A stretch of 64,000 nucleotides of DNA, taken from the NCBI GenBank assembly GCA_051650965.1, contig JBOFRL010000097.1, positions 4,219 through 68,218 on the forward strand, read 5' to 3'. Both the position numbers and the translations under genes were made by a program. This stretch comes from Enterovibrio sp051650965 (lineage in GTDB: Bacteria; Pseudomonadota; Gammaproteobacteria; Enterobacterales; Vibrionaceae). The notes under the pieces were generated by a model that was given only the letters and a program-made list of their open reading frames with translations, had not been told where the DNA came from and did not search any database. Of the stretch, positions 45,804 through 55,030 are shown in pieces (position 1 is the stretch's first letter; every line of letters begins with the position of its first letter).

Positions 45804-47090
45804 ATGCTCGATTCAAAACTCGTGCGCGCGCAGCTTGAAGAGACCACGCAAATTTTGGCGAAACGCGGTTTTTCGCTGGATGCCACTTTGCTGCAAAACT
45901 TAGAAGAGCAGCGTAAGCAGCTGCAGGTGCAAACCGAGGAGCTGCAAGCTAAGCGCAATGGCAGCTCAAAATTGATTGGCCAGATGAAGGCAAAGGGCGA
46001 AGATGTCAGCACGCTTTTGCAAGAGATGGAGGGCGTTGGCGCCGAGCTTGAGCTTGCTAAAGAGCAGCTTAACCAGCTACAAACGCAGCTCAATACCATT
46101 TTGCAATCTGTTCCTAATTTGCCTCATGAGTCGGTGCCGGTTGGCAAAGATGAAAAAGACAACGTTGAAGTCAGCCGCTGGGGCGAGCCACGCCACTACG
46201 ATTTTGCGGTGCGTGACCATGTGGACTTGGGCGAGCTTTGCGACGGCCTTGATTTTGCCAGCGCGGTAAAATTGTCAGGCTCACGTTTTGTGGTGATGAA
46301 GGGGCAAATCGCCCGTCTGCACCGCGCGATCGGCCAGTTCATGCTTGATCTGCATACCACAGAGCACCACTACACCGAGCATTATGTTCCGTACCTTGTT
46401 AACGCAGACAGCTTGTTTGGAACGGGTCAGCTGCCAAAATTTGGCGAAGATCTTTTCAACATGAAGCCTGCGACGCAAGAGAGCGTTGGCATGTCGCTGA
46501 TCCCAACCTCAGAAGTGCCGCTGACCAACCTTGTGCGCGACACCATTTTGGATGAGGCGCAGCTGCCGCAGCGTTACACGGCGCACACGCCTTGTTTTCG
46601 CTCCGAAGCGGGCTCGTACGGTCGCGACACGCGCGGACTTATCCGCATGCATCAATTTGATAAAGTTGAATTAGTGCAAATTGTAAAGCCTGAAGAGTCA
46701 ATGCAAGCGCTTGAAGAGCTCACTGGGCACGCGGAAAAAGTGTTGCAACTGCTTGAATTGCCTTATCGTAAAGTGGTGCTTTGCACCGGTGACATGGGCT
46801 TTAGCTCGATGAAGACGTATGATCTGGAAGTGTGGCTGCCTGCGCAAAACACGTACCGTGAGATTTCATCGTGCTCAAACATGGGCGATTTTCAGGCGCG
46901 CCGCATGCAAGCACGCTTCCGCCGTAAAGGCGCGAGCAAGCCAGAGCTGGTGCACACCTTAAATGGCTCAGGCCTTGCGGTTGGACGTACGCTGGTTGCG
47001 ATTTTGGAAAATTACCAGCAAGCTGACGGCCGTATTGAAATTCCACAAGTTTTACGCAGCTACATGAGCGGCATGACGCACATCGGCTAA
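45804..47090 (+). CDS. serS: Seryl-tRNA synthetase SerS
   Basis: Class II aminoacyl-tRNA synthetase charging tRNA-Ser and tRNA-Sec. The ATG at 45804 has AGGA five bases before it and gives 428 residues (E. coli 430). Upstream in-frame codons to 45753 are not homologous. An N-terminal helical arm (about 25-105) binds the tRNA. Motif 2 (CFRSEAGSYGRDTRGLIRMHQFDKVE, about 265) and motif 3 (LNGSGLAVGRTLVAILENYQ, about 385) form the active site. A strong terminator follows. Confidence 0.98.
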   Translation: MLDSKLVRAQLEETTQILAKRGFSLDATLLQNLEEQRKQLQVQTEELQAKRNGSSKLIGQMKAKGEDVSTLLQEMEGVGAELELAKEQLNQLQTQLNTILQSVPNLPHESVPVGKDEKDNVEVSRWGEPRHYDFAVRDHVDLGELCDGLDFASAVKLSGSRFVVMKGQIARLHRAIGQFMLDLHTTEHHYTEHYVPYLVNADSLFGTGQLPKFGEDLFNMKPATQESVGMSLIPTSEVPLTNLVRDTILDEAQLPQRYTAHTPCFRSEAGSYGRDTRGLIRMHQFDKVELVQIVKPEESMQALEELTGHAEKVLQLLELPYRKVVLCTGDMGFSSMKTYDLEVWLPAQNTYREISSCSNMGDFQARRMQARFRRKGASKPELVHTLNGSGLAVGRTLVAILENYQQADGRIEIPQVLRSYMSGMTHIG

Positions 47091-47093
47091 AGG

Positions 47094-47127
47094 TAAAAAA
47101 AGCAGCTTAATTAAGCTGCTTTTTTAT
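47094..47127 (+). terminator. Terminator after serS
   Basis: The 20-base perfect palindrome AGCAGCTTAATTAAGCTGCT (47101-47120) is flanked by an A-run and a T-run. Confidence 0.88.
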
Positions 47128-47154
47128 TGCGTGTGATCAGTAAAAAAGAAGCAT

Positions 47155-47182
47155 GAAAAAAGCCTCAACTTAAGTTGAGGCT
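47155..47182 (-). terminator. Terminator of the tRNA-Pro transcript
   Basis: AGCCTCAACTT and AAGTTGAGGCT (47161-47182) form a perfect 11-base stem. On the minus strand six T follow, just downstream of the tRNA 3' end. Confidence 0.88.
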
Positions 47183-47188
47183 TGAATT

Positions 47189-47265
<77 letters not shown>

Positions 47266-47312
47266 AAAATTGGGTTGCATGGGCATAAAAGCAATATGCG
47301 CTGCGTGTTTTT

Positions 47313-47340
47313 ATAATACTATGCTTTTGTTATTTCACAA
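47313..47340 (-). promoter_or_regulatory. Candidate tRNA-Pro promoter
   Basis: On the minus strand TTGTGA (47335-47340) and TATTAT (47313-47318) are separated by 16 bases. The start would be near 47306, about 40 bases before the mature tRNA. Confidence 0.5.
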
Positions 47341-47361
47341 GAATTTTTTTTACAAAAGCAC

Positions 47362-47416
47362 AAAAAACGCCAAACTTCGGCGCCTTTTGTATGAAAAACC
47401 GCCAATCAGCGCGGTT
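47362..47416 (-). terminator. Two consecutive terminators after the Lon-like gene
   Basis: On the minus strand the first hairpin, AACCGC...GCGGTT with T5, overlaps the stop codon (47393-47416). A second short one, CGCC...GGCG with T6, follows at 47362-47382. The tandem would shield the tRNA unit from read-through. Confidence 0.65.
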
Positions 47417-49790
47417 TGCTGCTGCGCGCATTTCTACGCAGCATCTTCAAATTTTCCATCGCCTTGTGATAAACGCTCCCTGGCTTAAAATGGCCATTAC
47501 TATCGGGATCTGTGGCGCGGCAGCCGGTTAACAGTTCGATTGCTTCGCTCACATGGTCGATGGCGTAAATATGAAATTTTTTCCGGCTCACGGCATGGAT
47601 AATATCTTTGCGCAGCATGAGGTTTTGCATGTTGGCGCGCGGAATGATCACAGCTTGGCTCGCCTTGGTGCCGGTGATCGTACAGACATCAAAAAAGCCC
47701 TCGATTTTTTCATTAACGCCGCCAATCGGTTGCACTTGGCCAAATTGATCCATAGAGCCGGTCAGCGCGAAATCTTGGCGCAGCGGCAAGCCGGTGATGG
47801 CTGAAATTACTGCGCAAAATTCGGCAATGGAGGCGCTATCGCCGTCCACCGCGCCGTATGACTGCTCGAAGGTCAATCGCGTGGTGAGCGGAATGTGCGC
47901 CTGTTTTCCCAGCATCGCAGAGAGATAAGCGGTTAAAATCATGACGCCTTTTGAGTGAATGTTGCCGCCAAGGCGCACGCTGCGCTCGATGTCGATAAGC
48001 TCGCCTTGGCCAAAAGAGGTGGTGGCCGTGATCCGGCTTGGCATGCCAAAGCTGTGCTCATGCGTGCTGATCACCGAGAGCGCGTTGACTTGTCCCACCG
48101 CTTTGCCGCGCGTTGTGACTAAGATGATATTGTTTTTCACATTATCGAGCAGATCGTCGCGGTAGCGGCTTAGGCGCATTTCACGGCATGCGAGCGCTTT
48201 TTCCACATGAGAGGCGCTGATCACGTTGGCGTGATTGAGCTTGGCCTGATAGTTCGACTCGCGCAGCAAATTGATGGTGTCTGCAGAATGCAGCGACAGG
48301 CGGTTTTGCGCTTCGGCTTTGCGCGCGCTGTATTCGATTATTCTGGCGATAGCGTTGGGCGCGCAGTGTAACAGATTGTTTTCATGGCAAATGCTGGAAA
48401 TAAATTTGGCGAACTGAAATTCACTTTGCTCATCACGCGCCATCGTATCTTCAAAATCGGCTGTGACACGGAAAAGTTCACTAAATTCAGGATCATGCTC
48501 TTGCAGCAAATTGTAAGTGTGGTGATCGCCAAACAAAATGATCTTCACATCAAGCGGCATCGCTTCGGGCTCAAGAGAAATCGAGCTTGAGAAGGTGACC
48601 TCTTTTTCCAGTGCGTGCAGGTTGGTTTTGCCGCTTTGCAGCGCGCGTTTAAGGCCGTCCCAAACGAACGGCCGCTCGAGCACTTTTATCGCGTCGATGA
48701 GCAGAACGCCACCATTGGCGCGGTGGATGCTGCCAGGGCGGATCAGCGAAAAGTCGGTAAAAATGGTTCCTTTGACCGTGGTGTTTTCGATGTAGCCAAA
48801 AATGTTGTGGTAGCTGGGGTTTTCTTCGATCACGATTGGCGGCTGATCTGGCGTATTGCTGGCTAACACATTGATTTGATAGCGGCGTGGCAGTTTTTTA
48901 TCCAGCGACGCGTAGGCGAGAGCGACTTGCTCCTCTTGCTCTTGCAAAAAAATATCAATGTTTTCAATGATATCTTCTTGTAGCAGCTTTAAGTATTTTT
49001 TGATGGTGCTCTGTTTTTGGTATTTGTCCAGCAGCGGAGCCATATGATATTGCAGCACTTCTTTGGTGATCTGCTCGTCGAGCTTTTGCTGCCTTTCGCT
49101 ATATTGCTCCTCCCAACTGGCCAGATCGCGCACTAATTGGCGCAAGTTAACCTCAAGCTCGCTGATCGCTGTGGCAAACTTGGCCTGCGCTTTGGGTGGT
49201 AGCGCGTTAAAGCTTTCTTCTGTATGCGGTTTTTCGCCGTTAAGCGCGGTAAATTGGTATTCACCTTCGGTGGTGATCGCGAGCTGCAAATTGTGCTTAG
49301 CCGCTTCTTCGTGCAACACCTTAAGCGCGGTTTGCTGCTGGGTGCTGAGGCGATTTGTCAGCGCTTCAGCGCGCGAATAGTACATGTCGTTGTCGAAGGC
49401 CAGCGGAAATGCTTTGCCAAGCTTTAACATCAAGCCTTCGATTTCTTTTTGAAATTGCGTACCAAAGCCGGCCGGCAATTTTAAGAGGCTGGGGAAACGT
49501 TGATCTTGAAAATTATTGACATAACACCAGTCAAACAGCGCGCTGTCACTTTGCCAATGCTGGTTGAGGTAGCGCATCACCATCGTGCGTTTGCCAAGAC
49601 CGTTGCAGCCGACAGCGTAGACGTTATAGCCGCGATCTTTAATCGACATCGCAAATTCAATCGCTTGTCTTGCGCGCTGCTGGCCGACAATCTCATCTAA
49701 GGGTTGTAAAAATTTGGTGGATGAGATCTCTAGCGTGGCTAACTTACTGGTTTTATACAGATTTTCATAAGACAGTTTGGTTATAGCCAT
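47406..49790 (-). CDS. Lon-like ATP-dependent protease (AAA+ plus S16 domain)
   Basis: 794 residues. The N-terminal segment EIVGQQRARQAIEFAM with Walker A GCNGLGKRTMV near 60 leads to a coiled-coil-rich insertion (about 110-310). An AAA+ part follows with GGVLLIDAIKVL near 373 and a C-terminal S16 Lon protease domain. The catalytic dyad is Ser652 (DGDSAS) and Lys695 (GGVNEK), 43 apart as in E. coli Lon. The architecture is that of the roughly 800-residue Lon-family ATPase found in Vibrio and Pseudomonas, larger than E. coli YcbZ. Substrates are not known. It is a single gene with tandem terminators. Confidence 0.9.
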   Translation of the reverse strand: MAITKLSYENLYKTSKLATLEISSTKFLQPLDEIVGQQRARQAIEFAMSIKDRGYNVYAVGCNGLGKRTMVMRYLNQHWQSDSALFDWCYVNNFQDQRFPSLLKLPAGFGTQFQKEIEGLMLKLGKAFPLAFDNDMYYSRAEALTNRLSTQQQTALKVLHEEAAKHNLQLAITTEGEYQFTALNGEKPHTEESFNALPPKAQAKFATAISELEVNLRQLVRDLASWEEQYSERQQKLDEQITKEVLQYHMAPLLDKYQKQSTIKKYLKLLQEDIIENIDIFLQEQEEQVALAYASLDKKLPRRYQINVLASNTPDQPPIVIEENPSYHNIFGYIENTTVKGTIFTDFSLIRPGSIHRANGGVLLIDAIKVLERPFVWDGLKRALQSGKTNLHALEKEVTFSSSISLEPEAMPLDVKIILFGDHHTYNLLQEHDPEFSELFRVTADFEDTMARDEQSEFQFAKFISSICHENNLLHCAPNAIARIIEYSARKAEAQNRLSLHSADTINLLRESNYQAKLNHANVISASHVEKALACREMRLSRYRDDLLDNVKNNIILVTTRGKAVGQVNALSVISTHEHSFGMPSRITATTSFGQGELIDIERSVRLGGNIHSKGVMILTAYLSAMLGKQAHIPLTTRLTFEQSYGAVDGDSASIAEFCAVISAITGLPLRQDFALTGSMDQFGQVQPIGGVNEKIEGFFDVCTITGTKASQAVIIPRANMQNLMLRKDIIHAVSRKKFHIYAIDHVSEAIELLTGCRATDPDSNGHFKPGSVYHKAMENLKMLRRNARSSKPR

Positions 49791-49930
49791 AGCGGATCCT
49801 CGGTGTTATAACATTTTAATGTCAGTGTATCGCACCTTTAAGGATCCGCTTTTTTGTCTTTCACGCAATGCGGTTTATCACAAACTCTATGAATATTTTG
49901 AAAAAAATTTCGCGTACTGATCTTGCAAGT

Positions 49931-50932
49931 TTAAAAACGAAGATTTACCCCAAGTGAAGTCATGTACTGTTTTTCATCATAAAATTCAAGATTTGAATGC
50001 GTCACAAAGAGGCCGTTAAGTGAAATCAAAGACAAAGACGGGTGGCCAAAAAGCTCAGCAAATTCATAGGTTAAAAAGAGGCTGCTGCGCTGATCTTCGC
50101 GAGTTTTGCTAAAGATGGGGTGGGAGCCTTTGTAGTTTTGTTCGCTGTAAGCGCCGGTGATAAAGAATCGGTGGCGCCCTGCAAAATTGAAGTAAGTGAG
50201 TTTTGCGCCAACTTCATCAAATGCGAGCGCGTCACCTTTGGCATTGCTATTTGTGTAAAAAAGTGAAGGGGTTACGCCTAAGCCTTTGCCTAAAAATTGT
50301 TGAAAACTGACTCGCGCGTAAAAAGCGTCATAAGAGCGCGCTAATTGCCACTTTTGTGTTTCGTTTAAAGCTAGAAAAGCGCCGCTTTGCTCGTGCTCGA
50401 TATCACTCGAAGCGTAGGCAACGTCAAAGGAAAGCGGTGTGTTGGCGATATTTTTTAATTGGATGCGGTACGCTTCTCCGTCTTGCTTGGTTTTCGTGCG
50501 CGGCGCGCCGGTGACGAAAGGATCAGACCAGACATTGGCTTTAAGTAAGGTCGGGAGGTATGAGAAGGAAATTTGCGTTTTCGAATCAAGCGTTAAGCGA
50601 TAGCCTACTTCAAAGGCCAGCGATCCGACCGCGATATCTTCGCGCGTTGTTCCTAAAAAGATCTGATGCGCTCTTTGGTCGCCAAAATTAAATGCAAGTT
50701 TGCCAAGTCCACCTAAAATCGTTTGATGTTCTTGTTTTCCTTCACTATTAAGCGTGCTGAGCTGAGTCGTGTCATCAATCGAGCTTAAATTAGAGTTAGT
50801 GGTTATGTGCAGCGCTAATACCGCGATTTCACCTGTAATTGCTGATTTAGGCTCGGCGTTAGCTGATGACGCTTTTGCTGCTAAAGTAAAAATAAAAGGT
50901 AAACAAAGCAATGCGTTAAAAGAAAATTTCAT
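49931..50932 (-). CDS. Outer-membrane protein resembling DUF2860
   Basis: 333 residues from the ATG at 50932, which has AAGAGG upstream. A signal peptide (about 1-26) is followed by antiparallel beta-barrel sequence ending in SLGVNLRF with a terminal Phe. Segments such as QIFLGTTREDIAVGSLAFEVGYR and FDVAYASSDIEHEQSG resemble the DUF2860 family of Vibrio and Aeromonas outer-membrane proteins as I remember it. Function unknown. AT content is higher than in the neighbours. It is divergent from acyP and has no operon partner. Confidence 0.75.
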   Translation of the reverse strand: MKFSFNALLCLPFIFTLAAKASSANAEPKSAITGEIAVLALHITTNSNLSSIDDTTQLSTLNSEGKQEHQTILGGLGKLAFNFGDQRAHQIFLGTTREDIAVGSLAFEVGYRLTLDSKTQISFSYLPTLLKANVWSDPFVTGAPRTKTKQDGEAYRIQLKNIANTPLSFDVAYASSDIEHEQSGAFLALNETQKWQLARSYDAFYARVSFQQFLGKGLGVTPSLFYTNSNAKGDALAFDEVGAKLTYFNFAGRHRFFITGAYSEQNYKGSHPIFSKTREDQRSSLFLTYEFAELFGHPSLSLISLNGLFVTHSNLEFYDEKQYMTSLGVNLRF

Positions 50933-51068
50933 CAAACTAGCCTCTTACTCTGGCCACGTAAATTTTATAGGCACTATTTAAGTGAACGGTTTAATAATAT
51001 TTAAGGTAGGAAAGAGAAGTTAATAAGGCAATCAAGATCTTACAAATAATACGTGATAAGGAAAGGTT

Positions 51069-51341
51069 ATGGATAGGATTTGCGCTAAAGCGGTTGTTTC
51101 AGGAAAAGTTCAGGGGGTTGGCTTTCGTTTTCAAACTGCGCATCGCGCTTTGCAGCTTGGCTTAACTGGCTACGCGAAAAATGAAGATAATGGCGAGGTA
51201 ACAGTGCTGATCTGCGGTGAAAAGGCGCAAGTTAACGCGATGCTGGAATGGCTGACAAAGGGGCCAGCAAGTGCAACGGTGACTTCTTTGCGCCATGAGC
51301 TGCTAGAGTGGTATTTTGTGAAAGGTTTTGCGATCAAATAA
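51069..51341 (+). CDS. acyP: Acylphosphatase
   Basis: Hydrolyses carboxyl-phosphate bonds such as acetyl phosphate. 90 residues, the usual size. The catalytic loop VSGKVQGVGFR supplies the arginine and YAKNEDNGEV the asparagine. It is convergent with tusE, 17 bases apart, keeping the E. coli yccX-tusE-yccA neighbourhood without rlmI. Confidence 0.95.
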   Translation: MDRICAKAVVSGKVQGVGFRFQTAHRALQLGLTGYAKNEDNGEVTVLICGEKAQVNAMLEWLTKGPASATVTSLRHELLEWYFVKGFAIK

Positions 51342-51358
51342 AGCCAATTACTTTTTTT

Positions 51359-51694
51359 CTATAAACACCTAACAGGCTTTGGCAAACCGGCTAATTTGGC
51401 AGCTTGCTTGGCTGGTCCTTCTGGAAAAAGGGAAAAGAGAAAACTGCTGTTGCCTTTTTCTAGCCCCTTTTTCTCGCCATACAGCTTTACCAGCATCCGT
51501 AGCGGTGGCGAGGTGTTAAATTCTAAGTAAAACTCACGTATTAATAACAAAACGTCCCAATGATCTTGAGTTAGCTCAATTTTTTCTTGCTCAGCTAAAA
51601 AAAATGTCAGCGCTTCGCTCCAGTCTTGAGGATTTTTCAGGTAGCCGTCAGGATCAAGTGCGACCGATTTTCCGGCAATTTCTAGCGTCGTCAT
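51359..51694 (-). CDS. tusE: Sulfurtransferase TusE
   Basis: Last carrier of the Tus relay (DsrC family), passing sulfur from TusBCD to MnmA for 2-thiouridine in tRNA. 111 residues (E. coli 109). The family segments DPDGYLKNPQDWSEALTFFLAEQE, HW.VL..IREFY and the C-terminal GLPKP..C carry the catalytic penultimate cysteine (Cys110). Confidence 0.96.
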   Translation of the reverse strand: MTTLEIAGKSVALDPDGYLKNPQDWSEALTFFLAEQEKIELTQDHWDVLLLIREFYLEFNTSPPLRMLVKLYGEKKGLEKGNSSFLFSLFPEGPAKQAAKLAGLPKPVRCL

Positions 51695-51755
51695 AGGAAA
51701 AACTCATTTAGCAAAAACAGCGCGAAGTAATAAAGATTTTTATTTTTCCTGTCAA

Positions 51756-51785
51756 TAAAAAAGCGCCGCGAGGGCGCTTTTTTTA
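51756..51785 (-). terminator. Terminator after the yccA-like gene
   Basis: AGCGCC (51762-51767) and GGCGCT (51773-51778) with an A-run on the left (T-run on the minus strand) and T-run on the right. It separates the yccA-like gene from tusE. Confidence 0.85.
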
Positions 51786-51796
51786 AAAGTGCAGCG

Positions 51797-52462
51797 TTAG
51801 TCGTTTCCGCCTAAAAAGCCCAGCAGTTGGAGCAGGCTTAAAAACAGGTTGTAGATAGAAACATAAAGTGAAATTGTCGCAGAAATGTAGTTAGTTTCAC
51901 CGCCACGAATGATTGATTGTGTGGTGAGCAAAATGGCCGCGGTTGAGAACAAGACAAAAAGGCCGCTGAGTGCTAAAGAGAGCATCGGCATGTTTAAAAA
52001 GATATTCGCTACCGTTCCCACCAAAATAACGATAAATCCAGCCAGTAGCATGCCATTTAAGAACGAGAGATCACGCTTAGTGGTTAGCGCGTAGGCAGAG
52101 CACGCTAAAAAGGTCAGCGCGGTGCCGCCAAGTGCTGGCACGATTGCCCAGCCTAAGCCGGCGCTGATGTACATATTCAGGATGGGGCCTAAGGTGTAGC
52201 CAAGAAATCCCGTGAATAAAAAGGTGAATACCAGTCCAAGCGAGCTGTTACGATTTTTTTCGGTTAAAAAGAGCAGTCCATAAAAACCGGCGAGCATAAC
52301 GATAAGCCCTGGCCGTGGCAACTCCATAGCCATTGAAATTGCAGCAATTGCGGATGACCAAAGCAGAGTTAGCGAAAGTAAAAAATAGGTATTTCTTAGA
52401 ACCTTGTTGCTACTAAGTGCACTGTCGCGATGAGAACTTTGGGTAATAGTATGGATATCCAT
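51797..52462 (-). CDS. yccA: Bax inhibitor-1 family membrane protein (YccA type)
   Basis: 221 residues with seven hydrophobic segments, from TYFLLSLTLLWSSAIAAISMAM to the final YVSIYNLFLSLLQLLGFLGGND. The last segment, with its aspartate-containing end, is the BI-1/YccA/YbhL signature. E. coli YccA modulates FtsH proteolysis. It lies next to tusE as in E. coli and marks the end of the conserved chromosomal backbone before the accessory region. Confidence 0.94.
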   Translation of the reverse strand: MDIHTITQSSHRDSALSSNKVLRNTYFLLSLTLLWSSAIAAISMAMELPRPGLIVMLAGFYGLLFLTEKNRNSSLGLVFTFLFTGFLGYTLGPILNMYISAGLGWAIVPALGGTALTFLACSAYALTTKRDLSFLNGMLLAGFIVILVGTVANIFLNMPMLSLALSGLFVLFSTAAILLTTQSIIRGGETNYISATISLYVSIYNLFLSLLQLLGFLGGND

Positions 52463-52985
52463 AGTGGTCTCTCAGTTATTAACTTGTTGAATTAATTAAG
52501 CAGCATATCTTGAGAATTTAGCCATGCTAAAAGCAACTGTATAAATTTCACATGCTGCTGATCAAGTAGTATGTATCAGCGCGTAGCAGAATAAAAGTTT
52601 TTTAAAAGTAAAAAGATATTTATTTTCTGTTAATTGAGAAAAATATTGTTATTGCGACTTTTAAATTTCTATAAAAAATTAATGTTTTTTTAAATTTCTA
52701 ATTACTGATTTAACCCGTTGTTATTAGTGTTTTTTATTTAACGTCTTAATTCTGATAGTGAAAAAAAAGGAGTTAAACGTAAACTTAAGGAAATTCAATC
52801 TAGTGCAGAAACCATGGGCATTTAGGTTGATCGAAGAGTAAGAAGCCGTTAGTAGATTTCTTATGGTTGTTAGTGTGTTGTGTTTGTATTTCGTGAGTCG
52901 AATTTAGGTTGTTCGATTTTATTTGTACGTGTGAAAGAGTTATTTATCACTACCCACATAGTCAATTAATGCAATGGAGAAAAGT
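52463..52985. other. AT-rich region upstream of the pilus operon
   Basis: About 520 bases, strongly AT-rich, without a supportable gene. Its left edge must hold the yccA-like gene's promoter. The stretch 52600-52760 is rich in T- and A-runs of the sort H-NS binds. One 13-mer fits the ToxT toxbox consensus (52683-52695). No strong -10/-35 pair can be fixed for the pilin gene. Confidence 0.6.
52683..52695 (+). promoter_or_regulatory. Possible toxbox-like site
   Basis: TGTTTTTTTAAAT satisfies every position of the toxbox consensus yrTTTTwwTwAww. A second, poorer copy (about 52730-52742) follows in the same orientation. The motif is degenerate and the region AT-rich, so a chance match is quite possible; no toxT gene is present in the window. 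Confidence 0.3.
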
Positions 52986-53624
52986 ATGTTCTTATCAGCA
53001 AAAAAAATGAAAAAACAAGTCGGTATGACTTTATTAGAAGTCATTATCGTTCTGGGTATTATGGGGGTTATTGCGGCGGGCGTTGTCGTTCTCGCGCAAC
53101 GTGCAATCGATAACCAAAATATCTCTAAATTAAGCCAGGCATTAAATACTATCCAAACTGGTCTTATTCAAACATATAGAGGCAAAGCGTCTTACCCTGC
53201 AGTGTCAACAGCAGCTGAAATTCAGCAACTAAGGGAAGCGTTGGTTTCAATGGGACGTGCATCTGATACTGACTTTTTAAACCCATTCACAGGTGACCCA
53301 ATTGACGTGCTAACCACAGCTGTTAATGGCGTGCCAAATAAAGCTTTTGGTATTCGCGTTGGTAACTTGAGCCAAGAGCAATGCCGCTCTGTGATCACAT
53401 CTGCAACGGATCTCTTTACGTTCATCCAAATCACAGCACCAGGCGGCACCATTGCACCAGATCAATATGTTGATGCAGTGGCAGATACCGGTATGAACAT
53501 TATCAAATCTCCTACAGGTAATGGTCAGCAATTCGACGTAGCAAACCTAGAGCACATCACTAACTTATGTGGCGGCTCAACAGGTGCTAATGCGTTCTAC
53601 GACGTGTATGTCGGCGGCCGATAA
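52986..53624 (+). CDS. tcpA: TcpA-like major type IVb pilin
   Basis: Class IVb prepilin. I choose the ATG at 52986 because GGAG lies six bases before it; an in-frame ATG at 52974 has no ribosome site. This gives 212 residues: a 13-residue basic leader ending KKQVG, then mature MTLLEVIIVLGIMG. The methylated residue is Met1 and the conserved glutamate is Glu5. The mature length is 199, the same as V. cholerae TcpA, and GVVVLAQRAIDNQN and QTYRG resemble TcpA closely. Two cysteines (in EQCRSVI and NLCGG) sit where TcpA has its disulfide. First gene of a nine-gene pilus operon. Confidence 0.93.
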   Translation: MFLSAKKMKKQVGMTLLEVIIVLGIMGVIAAGVVVLAQRAIDNQNISKLSQALNTIQTGLIQTYRGKASYPAVSTAAEIQQLREALVSMGRASDTDFLNPFTGDPIDVLTTAVNGVPNKAFGIRVGNLSQEQCRSVITSATDLFTFIQITAPGGTIAPDQYVDAVADTGMNIIKSPTGNGQQFDVANLEHITNLCGGSTGANAFYDVYVGGR

Positions 53625-53656
53625 TATCAATTAGTTATTGAGTAATTAGGTGAGAC

Positions 53657-55027
53657 ATGCTGCTAAAGCAACGGGGTGTAACGTTACTAGAAGCAATTCT
53701 CGCCGCGGGAATATTAGGTTGGGTGATGGCATATGCCGGAACCCAACTTATGAGATACGCGGAGAGCAGAGTGCTAGATAGTACGGCAAAGAGGATGGTT
53801 GAAGATCTGAAGTGGGCACGGGATTTTCTGGAAACGCAAAAGTTTCCGCTTACTCAACCAAATCCAACAGGAAATGCTTCTCAACTTGGACTGTTTTATC
53901 GTCACAATGTTGAGTATAAGTTTGATGGTCCAGTATTAGGGCCGCACGATAGATATTATGTTACCGATCAATTTTTGCCAATGAAACAAGAAAGTTGTCC
54001 AGAAGGTGGTGATCTTTCGCAATACCTTGAAAATGGATTACACATCGCTCCTTGCGGATATAACGGATTTAAAGGGTTGGTGAGTTTTACAGGTCTCTAC
54101 GTTTATTTAAAAAAATATAACAATATTGCTATGCCAGATATAATATCATCGCCATTTTTTTTCGATACGTATTATATAATAAATGACATAAATTATTTCG
54201 ATGACATGCTTTCAGTCGCAACAAGATTATCGAATGTAGAAAGAGAAGATGGTTTTAGAGTTTTTGATAAAAATATATATTTAGCTATTTATGATAAAAA
54301 TGGACTCGGTCATATTCCTGATCAAGCAAGTTGGGTTTCATTAGAAACTGTATTAAGTAATGATTTAACGGTATTGCAAACATTTAAAACTGTAGCTGAA
54401 GCTGATACAGCCAGAAAAATCGGAATAGTAATAAGAACAAGACTCAATGAATCGAGCGTATATTTGAAAAGAGATGGCTCAATCACAATGGAAAAAGATA
54501 AGGCACTTTGTTGGTCAACAGAAAATAATAATTTAATGCCATGTATCTCGTCTTTTTCTTCTACTGATAGCCCTGAATTAGTGAATTCTATTGTTGTTGA
54601 CGCACCTAATTTTTTATATGGAAAAGATGTGAAAAGATCGCCGCCAATTGTTGGTTATCACACCTTTTCAAATGGGAATGCGGTAAGGATCCCTCATATG
54701 AAGTGTCCATTTGATGACACAGGAAATATTAAAACAGTTGAAAAAATAGTAGCGATGCCTAGCTCTTTTTCAACTGGCTCTGAGAACAGCACAAATTTTA
54801 CAGACCCAAGTAATATAGTGAGTAAAGGTACAAAAGGTGCAAATGGTAAACATGCTTTTACTGCAGGTTTGTCACTTGAATGGACTGATGATACAGATAA
54901 ATCTGAATGGGTTGTTAAAGGTTCTGTTGCTATTGATTCTGCTTATTCTGAAGCAAACAATAATAGCTCAGTAATTAGAAATCCAAATTCGATATCATTT
55001 ATTACGCTGCAATGGTGTGAGGGATAA
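53657..55027 (+). CDS. tcpB: TcpB-like minor pilin
   Basis: 456 residues with a very short prepilin leader MLLKQRG followed by VTLLEAILAAGILG (Glu5 present), so it should be processed and inserted into the pilus. The long C-terminal part (about 400 residues, Asn/Ser/Asp-rich) is as expected for TcpB, the large minor pilin that initiates assembly and triggers retraction in V. cholerae. AGGTGAG precedes the start. Much more AT-rich than chromosomal neighbours. Tandem with tcpA (32 bases) and tcpQ (3 bases). Confidence 0.88.
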   Translation: MLLKQRGVTLLEAILAAGILGWVMAYAGTQLMRYAESRVLDSTAKRMVEDLKWARDFLETQKFPLTQPNPTGNASQLGLFYRHNVEYKFDGPVLGPHDRYYVTDQFLPMKQESCPEGGDLSQYLENGLHIAPCGYNGFKGLVSFTGLYVYLKKYNNIAMPDIISSPFFFDTYYIINDINYFDDMLSVATRLSNVEREDGFRVFDKNIYLAIYDKNGLGHIPDQASWVSLETVLSNDLTVLQTFKTVAEADTARKIGIVIRTRLNESSVYLKRDGSITMEKDKALCWSTENNNLMPCISSFSSTDSPELVNSIVVDAPNFLYGKDVKRSPPIVGYHTFSNGNAVRIPHMKCPFDDTGNIKTVEKIVAMPSSFSTGSENSTNFTDPSNIVSKGTKGANGKHAFTAGLSLEWTDDTDKSEWVVKGSVAIDSAYSEANNNSSVIRNPNSISFITLQWCEG

Positions 55028-55030
55028 CAA

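Noticed and set aside
52600..52760. Additional toxboxes and a tcpA promoter
   Set aside because: Many partial matches occur because the stretch is nearly all A and T; only one exact 13-mer fit was kept, at low confidence.
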